Source of the DNA: Bedellia somnulentella
Lineage: Eukaryota; Arthropoda; Insecta; Lepidoptera; Bedelliidae
Length of the DNA stretch: 64,000 bases
Reading direction: 5' to 3'
Assembly (NCBI GenBank): GCA_963576735.1
Contig: OY755178.1
Location: forward strand, 18,848,001 to 18,912,000
Below are positions 54,407 to 63,815 of the stretch, one piece after another (positions within the stretch are counted from its first letter, which is position 1; each line of letters opens with the position of its first letter). The translations under genes and the position numbers were made by a program. The notes below the pieces were generated by a model. The model was given only the letters and a program-made list of their open reading frames with translations, was not told the origin of the DNA and did no database searches.

Positions 54407-54739
54407 CCATGGCGTGATGAGTGGCGAGCTACATCGCCGCCTCCGTGTTTACTAAAATTTGAACACATATTGGACCCACGAGAAGCAAGGGAAGTAAACT
54501 GTCCACCTAGCCAGAGCCTCGCTTGACTAGCTAAGGTTATTTAGTACCCGGAGTGCACCAAGCTCCGGGACGGCGGCACGCTAGCGACCAGGCTCACCCC
54601 TGGCCATGCATCCCTCGGCGCGGCAGACCTTGGATTGGTGTAAGAGCGAAGATGGAAAAGCCCTAGTCCCTTAGTCGACTTCTACGACACCCACGGGAAG
54701 AGATGGGGTAGTGCTATTCTAAGCCGACACTACGCAGCA
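54407..54739 (-). promoter_or_regulatory. RTE 5' UTR, likely internal promoter
   Basis: GC-rich relative to surroundings. Its first ~85 bp (minus strand from 54,739: GCGTAGTGTCGGCTTAGAAT; GTGGGTGTCGTAGAAG; GGGCTTTT) match the SINE-A head. Confidence 0.7.
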
Positions 54740-54997
54740 CTGTAGCTATGTCTAAGTATGGAAACTTTACAAATAATTCTAAGCACATTGAAGTTCACTA
54801 TCATTTTGTAAATTAAAATGTTTAGCAGGGAAGTATACAAAATAGAGTCAGAAAATAAAATTGCAGATATATTTACAAAACCTGTGGGAAATTTTTAATT
54901 CACTAACTTAAAAATGCTAAATTTAAAGGAGTATAGTTCCCTAATTGATTATAATTACTGTAGTACTTAAGAAGCTTTGAACTTATGTAAGGAGGCG
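54740..54997 (+). pseudogene. copia RNase H, right part, and polypurine tract
   Basis: Continues in frame from 50,679 after removing one TSD: SKYGNFTNNSKHIEVHYHFV, the copia sKHIdirYHFi block, then (after shifts) ENKIADIFTKPVG, the ADifTKpl block. GTAAGGAGGCG at 54,987-54,997 is a good polypurine tract. Confidence 0.8.
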
Positions 54998-55012
54998 TGT
55001 TCGTGTATATAT
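54998..55012 (+). repeat. Start of copia 3' LTR
   Basis: TGTTCGTGTATATAT directly after the polypurine tract, interrupted by a tRNA-SINE and continuing at 55,391 for an unknown length (no second LTR in the window). Confidence 0.55.
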
Positions 55013-55379
55013 ATCATAACATAAACATAACATAAACGTTCACGCCGACTATCCCCGAAGGGGTTGGCAGAGGTACTAATACTTCTGAACATCACGTGAC
55101 TTTGTCACCTGGTGTTCAGAGTACCCACGTTTTGCATGGACAGTGTACTCACGTGATAGGGGGCAGGCCTATCGCCGTTTTGTACGCTATACACTGTCAC
55201 ATGACTAAGTACAACTCAGCCATGTGGGTTTCCTCACGATGTTTTCCCTCACCGTTAACAAGCATGATAAATTAACCACACATATGTCTTTAGAAAAGAC
55301 AAATTGGTGTAGGCCCGACCCAGGATTTGAACACTAGTCGTTTGCACGATAACCGAGTGTTCTACCCACTGGGCTATCA
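55013..55379 (-). mobile_element. tRNA-SINE, full length, with TSD
   Basis: Bracketed by CGTGTATATAT (55,002-55,012 and 55,380-55,390). Tail (CATAA)n; CCCCGAAGGGG hairpin intact; head complement ACCCAGGATTTGAACAC and TACCCACTGGGCTATC at right (B- and A-box). Confidence 0.92.
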
Positions 55380-55390
55380 CGTGTATATAT

Positions 55391-56095
55391 GTACATTTAT
55401 ATTGGCAACACTGAGTGAAAGAAGGAAGTAAATAAAAACTGACACATACCACACGTTAAGAAATGTAGCTTAGAGAAAAACTTGTAACTAAAATTAAACT
55501 GTTCTTTTATTAAATAAAAACAAAGTTAAAACAAGAGTATTCCAATTAATTATTTAACAGAAACATTGTAGTAATAAAAATATTTTAGCATCATGGAACA
55601 TCATCGCGAATATTATCATTTCTCTGTTACCAAATTCGATAAGAATTAGAATCGAATACAACTATCTGTGTAGGTACAACACATTTTGCTTAAAATGACA
55701 GAAATATGACAATAGCTACCGTACCATGTAGCTGATTGACAGGTGAAAATATCGTTCATTTTGATGTTCATTGCGTGTTTTAATAGACTAGCCATACTAG
55801 ATAGCTTTGTAACTAAAAGCGGCAATGTATTATAAATTAAACGATACACACTCGTTTAAAAGTTTTTCAGTGTAAAACCACAACGAACACGAAATAATTG
55901 ATTTTGCAATAAAAACCACAAAATCTAATAATAAAGTGAAACCAGTTATGGAAAGTGTATGAGTTTTCGGTAAAACTTCAGATGGAGACCTTCAATTTGA
56001 TACCTGAACCAATTCTCTAGCTCTTAGCATCGCGACACAGGCTGGTTCACAAAATTCACCCTCTCTCGTTTAATATATAAGGATTTTCATACATA
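55391..56095. other. Possible copia LTR remainder, otherwise unassigned
   Basis: First ~100 bp continue the LTR start. The end of the LTR cannot be set without its partner. Nothing else is recognised. Confidence 0.35.
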
Positions 56096-56220
56096 CATAA
56101 TTATTCTCAAATCATCTGTTCCCATTAGGGTAGGCAGACACTATCGATTTCCTCTTTGTACGATCCCGGCAAACCTCTCCAGTTTTCCATTAATTAAACT
56201 TCTTATAAATACCAGTTAGC
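56096..56220 (-). mobile_element. RTE LINE 3' fragment, first part
   Basis: TTCCCATTAGGGTAGGCAG, GATCCCGGCAAACCTCTCC. Interrupted by the tRNA-SINE at 56,221; continues at 56,588. Confidence 0.75.
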
Positions 56221-56587
56221 GACATGATAGTCCAGTGGGTAGAACACCCGCCCGAAAACAGAAGGGCGTGAGTTCCAATCCTAGGTCGGGCCTACACCAA
56301 TTTGTCTTTTCTAAAGTCATATGTGTGGTTAATTTATCATGGTTGTTAACGGTGAGGGAAAACATCGTGAGGAAACCCACATGGCTGAGTTGTACTTAGT
56401 CATGTGACAGTGTATTCGTACAGAACGGCGATAGGCCTGCCCCCTATCACGTGAGTACACTGTCTAAGCAAAACGTGGGTACCTTCTCTGGACACTAGAT
56501 GGCGCTGCCATGTGAGTTCAGAAGTATTGGTACCTCTGCCAACCCCTTCGGGGATAAACGGCGTGAACGTTTATGTTTTATGTTATG
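56221..56587 (+). mobile_element. tRNA-SINE, full length, with TSD
   Basis: A-box-like ATAGTCCAGTGGGTAG, B-box GAGTTCCAATCCTAGG, ending CTTCGGGGATAAACGGCGTG and a (TTATG)n tail. TSD TTATAAAT at 56,213-56,220 and 56,588-56,595. This is the best-preserved copy and defines the family (~367 bp). Confidence 0.93.
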
Positions 56588-56690
56588 TTATAAATCCCCT
56601 TATATTGTTTATACTCCGAACGCCTGTCTTTCGAGCACATTGACAAAGTCTCATCTGAATACGCTTAGCATACAAAGATCTGAATAGTAT
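56588..56690 (-). mobile_element. RTE LINE 3' fragment, second part
   Basis: ACTCCGAACGCCTGTCTTTC and GAGCACATTGACAAAGTC equal the RTE near 50,830-50,870. Confidence 0.65.
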
Positions 56691-56849
56691 CGATGTCAGG
56701 CTCGTGCAGTCAGCTGATGTGATTAGGTAAACAAGTAACGGCGACCGAGCGTATTGGAGGCTATATTGCAGACTGAATGTGGGGTTTGACTGGCTTAGGT
56801 AATATTTGGAATTAGTTTTTTATTAGACATTTATTTTTTAGCAGACGAC

Positions 56850-56975
56850 TAAGAGTTTCTAAGTTTTTTAAGTGAGTTTTGGGAGACCCATTACCAACGA
56901 TCCTCTTTTTTCTAATATCCAATACTAGAGCACTGGCTACTTCACTTTTAGGATTTTAAACCGTGGGTCAATGTG
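56850..56975 (+). mobile_element. SINE-A, diverged fragment
   Basis: GGCGACTAAG-like start, GGGAGACCCATTACCAACG, then CACTTTTAGGATTTTAAACC. Confidence 0.5.
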
Positions 56976-57100
56976 GGTATAAACTTTAATTTATTATTAT
57001 TAATCCTCTTGTATTGTCAATTTACGACTTCAAATTCCCAGAAAAGGTAGCCTTTACTCAAAAAATAGATATTCCTCAGATTACGACCTCAATAAATGCA

Positions 57101-57285
57101 TACAAAATATACTCACGGCTATAAATCCCAAAAAATGGTAGCCAGAGCTTCAGAGCTAGAAACTCCTCAGCCACATTTGGAAGTTGGTAAAGCAAGATGG
57201 TGGAAATAAAGTACCGTTGGTGATCGGTTTCAACTGCATAGCCCTAAAACCTCTTTAAAAGGCCCCATACCCTACCTACAGCCTC
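57101..57285 (-). mobile_element. SINE-A, truncated
   Basis: ATACTCACGGCTATAAATCC to AAGGCCCCATACCC; head end absent. Confidence 0.75.
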
Positions 57286-57423
57286 CTAAAATGTTCCGAA
57301 ATCCGAAGTCACTTCGTATGATGTAGGTAGTTCAATCTTTGTTCACTTTTTATGTCAGTGCGACATCTAATAATCTCGTTCTCCGACACGATTGGCAAAT
57401 TGTTGATTGTGCGTATGTGTTCT

Positions 57424-57444
57424 TATATATATATATATATATAT
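57424..57444. repeat. (TA)n microsatellite
   Basis: About ten TA units. Confidence 0.9.
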
Positions 57445-57588
57445 AAATTATTGAAGAATGTTAACTAATTTTGATTATTAGCTCTCCATAATCGCTGTCG
57501 AAAATAAAAAATACTAGTGAAAAAATTACTTCGATACGTCAATTAGTTTCCGATTTAGAAGTAAAACAAGTTGTAAACGCCCGGTGAC

Positions 57589-57604
57589 GGTGTGACGTCA
57601 CACC
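57589..57604. promoter_or_regulatory. 16-bp palindrome GGTGTGACGTCACACC with CRE core
   Basis: TGACGTCA is the full CREB/ATF site and the flanks extend the palindrome. It sits in a GC-rich stretch, 216 bp before the ATG at 57,820. Function not shown. Confidence 0.45.
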
Positions 57605-57979
57605 ACAACACGCTCAGTCTGGCTCACTCAGTCCGCTAGCGATCGCGCGCCCGTGTAGTTGAAATTATAATTAAATACTTTTAAATTAAATATTTTTATT
57701 TTATACTTATTTTATTTTATTTTATAGTTTTATAGCCATGTTTCGTCACCAGTCAGTATATACTATACGTTTTTTTTCTCGCCTCCGTTAAGTAAGAAAA
57801 GTGTGTTCTATATTCAAATATGTCAATAAAAAATCAGCCTATAAGATGGTGTATAGCTTGCCAGTGTCAATTAAATGAGAAAAGAGTATCTTATCACTAT
57901 TGGCATGCCCCTCGTATTGAATCACAGACAATCACTTGTTTTAATATAAACAGGGAGACAGATTTTTCGTCCTTTAAAC

Positions 57980-58063
57980 TACAGATCCACAATCTTTTCT
58001 TGGCCGGCGGCGACTACCTACCTACCTAGTCGCCGCCGGCCAAGAAAAGATTGTGGATCTGTA
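57980..58063. repeat. Perfect hairpin 1, 37-bp arms, 10-base loop
   Basis: Arms 57,980-58,016 and 58,027-58,063 are exact reverse complements (outer ACAGATCCACAATC, inner GGCCGGCGGCGACTA); loop CCTACCTACC. Confidence 0.97.
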
Positions 58064-58064
58064 A

Positions 58065-58194
58065 AGTCTGATTTTTAATTCGAGTCAGTAAAATGACAGG
58101 TGCAACTGTCACTGATACATCTTTTTGTATGTATCAGTGACAGTTAGTGACAGTTGCACCTGTCATTTTACTGACTCGAATTAAAAATCAGACT
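58065..58194. repeat. Hairpin 2, 56-bp arms, 8-base loop
   Basis: Arms 58,065-58,120 and 58,129-58,194 are reverse complements (outer AGTCTGATTTTTAATTCG) except for a 10-base tandem duplication (AGTGACAGTT) in the right arm. Loop CTTTTTGT. It starts two bases after hairpin 1. Confidence 0.97.
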
Positions 58195-58379
58195 ATAAGA
58201 AGTTGTGGTCACCAATAGCAACGCCACTCTCAGGATAAGCTGTTGTGAATGTTTACAATTTGTGTACTCAAAATTAGGGTTTACAAAATTAAAGGACAAT
58301 AAGTTATTGAAATCTGTCTCAAAATCTCACTTTTGTGAAATAATTTTTCGTGACGCAAGGTTTATTTATTGTTGTTGTT
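58195..58379. other. No recognised feature
   Basis: Starts ATAAGAAGTTG, resembling DNA to the left of hairpin 1 (CCTATAAGATGGTG at 57,838), as if the hairpins lay in a small duplication. Confidence 0.35.
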
Positions 58380-58515
58380 CACTGTGAGGAAAAATAACGT
58401 GAGGAAACCCACACGGCTATGTTGTATTACGCCACGTGACGTCCTGATTTCTATCACATGAGCTCTATCACTACCCAAGCACAACGTGGGTACTGAGAAC
58501 AGCAGGTGACATAAA
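58380..58515 (+). mobile_element. tRNA-SINE internal fragment
   Basis: GTGAGGAAACCCACACGGCT, CACGTGACGTCCTG, CAAGCACAACGTGGGTAC; both ends missing. Confidence 0.7.
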
Positions 58516-58551
58516 AATGTCACATATTATTTAGTTATTATTATTACACTT

Positions 58552-58797
58552 GCCGTGTAGTATCAGTTTAGAATAACACTACCCCATTCCTACCCGTGGG
58601 TGGTCGTAAGAGGCGACCAAGGGTATAGGGGCTTTTTAATTGATTTTGGGCGATGTGGTTGGAGATCCGTCACCAAAAACATTTATTTAAACCATCTGCT
58701 CCCAATCAACTTCCAAAAGTGGCTGAGGAATTTTTCATTCCAAAGCTCTGGCTACCCCGTTAAGGGATTTATAGCCGTGAGTATATGTATGTATGTA
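58552..58797 (+). mobile_element. SINE-A copy, full length
   Basis: GCCGTGTAGTATCAGTTTAG to GCCGTGAGTATATGTATG. Confidence 0.86.
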
Positions 58798-59150
58798 TTT
58801 AGTTAAAATTAGTACCTCTGCCTCACCTTGTACTTTTGAGATTGAGTTTATTAAAGATTTCTTGCCTCTAATTCTGAGTAAATGCCCTAACCTCGAGTTT
58901 ACGTGGTCGTTTTATTAAGTCGCGATATCGACACCCTAACATATTGAGGCTAATATAAAGCTACTTCAGATTCCCTCGAACGTCTCCTGCATTACCGCAC
59001 CGGATATTGAACCCAGGATTTTACGTGACTCCACTACCACTAAGCCAGGAATTAGCAAGAATTGGATTTATATTGGGAAATTATGTTTAGGAGTTTGATT
59101 TATGAGATGACTTTGAAAGATATTCCATTTGATTGCAATAGTCTTAATTA
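58798..59150. other. Unassigned with a tRNA-like patch
   Basis: Minus strand 58,985-59,060: CTGGCTTAGTGGTAGTGGAG (A-box) and CTGGGTTCAATATCCGG (B-box). Probably a tRNA-like SINE head; no full cloverleaf found. Confidence 0.45.
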
Positions 59151-59205
59151 CATACATATATACATATACTCACGCTATTATTTCGTATATGGGTAGTCAA
59201 AGACG
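59151..59205 (-). mobile_element. RTE LINE 3' fragment
   Basis: CATATACTCACGCTATTATT and ATATGGGTAGTCAAAGACG. Confidence 0.55.
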
Positions 59206-59212
59206 TTGAAGA

Positions 59213-59262
59213 AAATTTGCTTTAGAATAGCACTTATCCATTTCTTTCCATGGGTGCAATTG
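59213..59262 (+). mobile_element. SINE-A head fragment
   Basis: TTTAGAATAGCACTTATCC then TCCATGGGTGCAA. Confidence 0.4.
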
Positions 59263-59481
59263 GTTCACACATTTTGGGTTAGTATTCCATACCACAAGTC
59301 AAGTGAATTGTACTTTCTTTAAGGATAACTTAAACTGTGTATTGTTAAGCATAATATATATGCGAACAGTATATTTATTAACTGGGATCAAGTAAGCGAA
59401 GATAGTAATATGTACCGCAATATTCTTTTGGATAGACTTCGAAATAAATTGTCAGCTTTGGTGTTCAAGTTAAAAAACAAA

Positions 59482-59600
59482 TCTATACTTATAATAAATC
59501 TGTAGAGAGGTCAATTCTGTACATGAAATATATTTTCAAAATAACTATCAGGTGGTGATTAGGGATCGATACTGATGCCAAAAATGCAATCAGTAAAATT

Positions 59601-59642
<42 letters not shown>

Positions 59643-60456
59643 GGTTTGTATGTTCCTTATGGAAACAAAAACTACTCGACGGATTTTAACGAAACTTGGT
59701 ACAATTATTCTTCATACTTCTGCGCAGGTTTTTGTATACTTTCCAGCAGAGAAATAAAGGGGAATTTTGGGAAATTTGGGGAAAACGGGAGAAGTTACTC
59801 CATTTTTTAAGTTTCCGTCGCGTGTGCAGCCTTAATGGTTAAACTTACATAGAAATCATGTGTGGCGGAAATATTCTTCATAAAATTATCTAAAAATCCT
59901 CAACAGTATATGTCTATCTTTTATGGTTGACTCACAATAACACGTGTAATTCCCGATAGCTTAGCAGTTCGGAACATACTGATTATATTTGTTTACTCTT
60001 ACGTTTGTAAACCTCTCACTCATCCCTAATTTAAAAAAGGTAACATTATTACCTATTCAACAAAAAAAGAATCATAGAAATCGGTAGACAAACACCGAAA
60101 TTATACATAAAATAAGCCATCACGCCCGTGATCGAAACCAAATCTTTACTAATTTACATATAACATACTAGATGGCGCCAGTAGTTGCATCCTACATAAC
60201 GTAATGATTTATTTTTTAGATTGTTATAAATACTTCATGGTGTTTTATTCCAAAATTTGCTATTAAACGGAAATACTGAACCGTTCATTAAAGCGCATTC
60301 AAAATCACCAAACTAAACTGTTAAGGGAGTGCTATAAATTTAATAAATTGAAAACATTACGCCGAATTTCACAATGCTTGAGCAGTGACTGAAGAAAGAA
60401 ACCTCAGATATTTAAAAAAACAACGCTACCCGTGCGAAGCTGGGCCGATCCACTAG
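59482..60456 (+). mobile_element. Helitron-like non-autonomous element
   Basis: Starts TCTATACTTATAATAAATC after an A; ends CGATCCACTAG before a T. Contains a (GTCT)n run and a CTACTCGACGGATTTTAACG block common in insect dispersed repeats. No coding. The 975-bp length fits the class; end hairpin is weak (CCC...GGG). Confidence 0.55.
59604..59642. repeat. (GTCT)n microsatellite
   Basis: About nine perfect GTCT units inside the Helitron-like element. Confidence 0.95.
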
Positions 60457-60954
60457 TCTTAATTAAGTTAGGTTAGATTTGATGACTTTGATGTTACTGT
60501 TAACTAATTGTACCGAAAAAATTGTGATAAGGTTTTTGCCACCATTTCCTTTATTATTCGGTGACCATTTCATTTTAAATTCATGATAATTTTTAATTTT
60601 CTTTACATATGTGTTGATAATAGGCATATGACACATGTAAGCATCAGCCTTTACAGCACTCGGTTTTGTAAAGCACTAACACTTGGCTAGAGCTAAAAAT
60701 CAAATTAGGCTGCTATAGGTAACCTTCCGCACTTGTATCATTATTTTATGTAACAAGATATTACGTTTTCAATTGTAGTTTACATTTGAATTCCGCTATT
60801 AAAGTAAAAAATGCGTCATCGTAAACTATTTCTTGATTTGGAAGTAAAACACACCAGCGTGTTGTTTTTCCCATGACTTCCGTCATACATAAATAAATGA
60901 AGAAATACCTAATATGTACATCGCAACAAAAAAACACAGTATCTATTAAAATGG
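60457..60954. other. No recognised feature
   Basis: AT-rich; no motif. Confidence 0.4.
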
Positions 60955-60998
60955 TAAAGATAAAGATAAAAAAAAAGATAAAGATAAAGATAAAAGAT
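60955..60998. repeat. (AAAGAT)n run
   Basis: Six or so imperfect units directly joined to the SINE-A at 60,999, where SINE-A normally has AAAAGATGGTAAAA. Confidence 0.85.
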
Positions 60999-61139
60999 AG
61001 TAAAAATAAAGGTTTTCGGTGATGGGGCTCCAACCGCATCGCTCAAAAATCCAATAAAAAGCCCCAATACCCTTAGTCACCTCTTACGACACCCGTGGGT
61101 AGAAAGGGGTAATGACATTCTAAGCCGGCACTACACGGC
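60999..61139 (-). mobile_element. SINE-A, head half
   Basis: TAAAGGTTTTCGGTGATGGG to AAGCCGGCACTACACGGC; 3' half replaced by (AAAGAT)n. Confidence 0.8.
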
Positions 61140-61624
61140 AAAACACTTAGGATAAAATTCATGATAAATTAAAAAATAAAATGTTATTGTTATAAGTAGA
61201 TATAGACACAGTCCATAATCACTTTAGTCAACATTTGAAATATCCACGAAAATGAATTTCCCTAAGAACCTTCTGGAATGGTGTTGTAAATGATCCTTAA
61301 GGCTTTTAAGGTGTTATCATAACCGTAGACGTTAAACATGATTAAATTACAACGAAGGTTCTATTTGGCATATTTTATACATAATTCATGTAAATTTTTA
61401 GGTTAATGCGCAGTTGCTTTAGATATTAATTTAGTAACTGGGGTGAGTTATGTCGCCGCGAATTTTACTTATCTCTGTATTAAATATCAACGAAGATATT
61501 TCAGTAAGTGTTGCGTTATCATCGTATATTTAAATGCTCAGTTATCTTACAGCCAGGGATGGCATAAAGATGTATCAAATTGTTAATTGCCTAATAATTC
61601 GGTCTTTTATACAGTTTTTATATA
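61140..61624. other. No recognised feature
   Basis: Nothing assignable. Confidence 0.4.
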
Positions 61625-61874
61625 GCTGTGTAGCGCCGGCTTAGAATAGCGCTACCCCATTTCTACCGGTGGGTGTACGTAAGAGGCGACTAACGGTATT
61701 GGGGCTTTTGAGGGAACATTGGGCGATGCGGTTGGAGACCCATCACCAACAACCTTTATTATACCATCTTTTCCCCACTCAACTTTCCAAAAGTGGCTGA
61801 GGAATTTCTAATTCCTTAGCTCTGGCTACCCCTTCTAGGGAATTATAGCCGTGAGTATATGTATGTATGTATGT
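61625..61874 (+). mobile_element. SINE-A copy, full length
   Basis: GCTGTGTAGCGCCGGC to GCCGTGAGTATATGTATG. Confidence 0.87.
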
Positions 61875-62125
61875 TTATACATTATTATTATTATTTATGA
61901 TACACTAGCAGCTTTAAGCTGATGCGTGTATATCTATTTGTTTTTCACTGCACTGTCTTTTATGTGTTTGTCCAGTCGGTTTTTGAAACTATTTACTGAG
62001 TCAGCACTGATTACAGAGTCCGGGAGTTTGTTCCACTCACGCACAACTCGGTTTGGCAGAAAATGTTTACGTGGGTTACTTGCACACAGAGATTTGTTCA
62101 GTTTTAGATGTACAGTTTTATTAAA
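61875..62125 (-). mobile_element. 5'-truncated LINE
   Basis: Carries the last codons of ORF2 (61,934-62,125) and a short 3' UTR ending in (AAT)n at about 61,877-61,892. Confidence 0.75.
61934..62125 (-). pseudogene. LINE ORF2 C-terminal fragment
   Basis: 63 residues: KHFLPNRVVREWNKLPDSV, then ISADSVNSFKNRLDKHI and a stop at 61,934-61,936. The F..Rvv.xWN.LP..v..a.s.n.FK..LD pattern is the usual end of CR1/Vingi/RTE-like ORF2 proteins. No RT is present. Confidence 0.8.
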
Positions 62126-62314
62126 GAACCCAAATCACACAGATATTGATTTGATTTGCTTATTATTTTTGTTTTATTTCAAAAACTATTAACTAAGTAT
62201 TAATTTACCTATCATTAATGAAAAGTGGCAACACGCCAATGATCTTTCAAGTGTCTAAATATAGATAAAAAGTGTAAACTTTATGTAATATACATATGTA
62301 TACTCGTACTTGAT

Positions 62315-62560
62315 GCGTAGTGTCGGCTTAGAATAGCACTACCCCATTTCTTCCGGTGGGTGTACGTAAGAGGCGACTAACGGTATCGGGGCTTTTAAGG
62401 GATTTTTGGGCGATACGGTTGGAGACCCATCACCAACAACCCTTATTTTACCATCTTTTTCCCACTCAACTTTCCAAACGTGGCTGAGGAATTTCTAATT
62501 CCTTAGCTCTGGCTAACCCTTCTAGGGATTTATAGCCGTGAGTATATGTATGTATATATG
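62315..62560 (+). mobile_element. SINE-A copy, full length
   Basis: GCGTAGTGTCGGCTTAG to GCCGTGAGTATATGTATG. The minus frame at 62,466-62,654 is its antisense. Confidence 0.87.
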
Positions 62561-62860
62561 TCAAACGACTTTTAGCGATAGAAATGGGTGAGTGTTTATT
62601 TATTTGTTCGTTCGTTATGGTTAGGTATGTATAATATATATCATAGAGTAACACAAAACAGGCAATATCAGATATATTACTAGACTGTAATGCAAGTGTT
62701 GTTCTAAGCCGACACTAAACATCATGTTTACATATTGTAAAATTGTATTGAGTTGAGTATTTAGCAATTATAACAACGTTTCCATTTTTTGCAGTTTCCA
62801 ATATATTTTTTACACTTTTCTATATAGTTGAATCTGGAAAATTTATAAGTAACTTTATCA
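62561..62860. other. Unassigned; SINE-A head scrap at 62,699-62,722
   Basis: TTCTAAGCCGACACTAAAC is the reverse complement of the SINE-A head. Confidence 0.4.
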
Positions 62861-62879
62861 AACTCATAGAGGACCTTTG

Positions 62880-63205
62880 CCAAAACTCTTTATGAAAATA
62901 TCAAAACCCAATTTTACATATGTCCACGACTCTGTCATGGAACAGTTAGATAGAGTTTCGGAATCAAATGGTTTGGTTATTAATTCCACAGAGATAATGT
63001 ATGTATATAACTGTATGTTTGTCCGACTAGTAGTAATGAATACGGGAGGAGGGTGTGGACTCACATATTGCCTCATATACTTAACCAATTGCCTAAGCAA
63101 CTAAGTCTTGACCTTATTAATAAAAAAAAAATAATGAAAAGTGCATTAAAAAAATACTTTATTGATGGTAAATGTGTGAACCCATCGCCCTCCACCTCTA
63201 AATAA
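62880..63205 (+). pseudogene. Decayed LINE ORF2 fragment
   Basis: Two pieces. 62,910-63,000: MEQLDRVSESNGLVINST, like the post-YADD region (GLxIN..K). 63,062-63,205: HILNQLPKQLSLDLIN, then KSALKKYFIDGKC and a stop, like the WN.LP...FK..LK.Y end of CR1/Jockey ORF2. The domain between is missing. Confidence 0.5.
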
Positions 63206-63515
63206 TTAAGATATTTTTAATTATTTTTGTTGATTAATTTATTACATTTTAGTCCAGTAAATATTGTAAAATCTTATATAAGACTCCCTAGGGGCCACAA
63301 TCTAGTTTATAAGTATAGATTAATACCCCTTTGTATTATAATTATAAATGTTAAAAACCTTTAAAATTAATAGTTTATTTTTTTTTAATTAAATCATTAT
63401 TTGTTAAAAAAAAGATGTAAACGACTTCAACCATTAATGGTTATATAAGTCGCCTCAGCTGGCGTTCTTGGTCAAGTTAAATTTTTTAAATTGATGTCAC
63501 GTTATTTGCAATATT
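63206..63515 (+). other. Probable 3' UTR of the decayed LINE
   Basis: T/A-rich; ends without a clear tail near 63,490. Confidence 0.35.
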
Positions 63516-63815
63516 ATATACATACAAATTCTCACGGCATTAGTTCCCATTGGGTAGACAGAGATTATCGCTCGCAACTTTGTACGATACTGGCAAACCT
63601 CTCGAGCGTTGTTGATCAATATTTTCATACACACTCAGTTGGCTACTGACGTTTCCATCGACGTTGGCCTTGTATAAAAAAATTCTCACCAACGTATTAA
63701 CGTGATCTAGAGGCGCTCTAACCTTCTTGGCATTTCTGTTTTTATTGTTTTAACAATATCATTCTTCACAACACCTTCAATAATCACACTGTTTCTCTTT
63801 TTTAAATTATGTTGC
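63516..63815 (-). mobile_element. RTE LINE 3' fragment, ~300 bp
   Basis: AATTCTCACGGCATTAGTTC, CAAACCTCTCGAGCGTTG, CAACACCTTCAATAATCACAC; RT C-terminal region with many changes. Confidence 0.75.

Larger units (their letters stand above)
50680..54739 (-). mobile_element. RTE-clade LINE, full length but split by a LINE insert
   Basis: Bracketed by CTGTAGCTATGT (50,668-50,679 and 54,740-54,751). 5' UTR 54,407-54,739, endonuclease, RT, very short 3' UTR, and GCGTGAGTATATG(TATG)n. Without the ~680-bp insert it is about 3.4 kb, normal for RTE. Its 5' end (GCTGCGTAGTGTCGGC) and 3' end are the source or sister of the SINE-A ends. Confidence 0.95.
57286..57979. other. Unassigned; GC-rich patch and short open frame
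   Basis: 57,575-57,660 is GC/CpG-rich and holds the CRE-like palindrome. An ATG at 57,820 opens 69 codons with two early Cys (WCIACQCQ), loosely like a THAP finger start, but it ends in the hairpin at 57,980. Confidence 0.4.

Noticed and set aside
57820..58029. Possible THAP-finger protein start
   Set aside because: Two early Cys and a hydrophobic block are too little; the later Cys-His pair and AVPTIF-like end are absent and the frame enters a hairpin.
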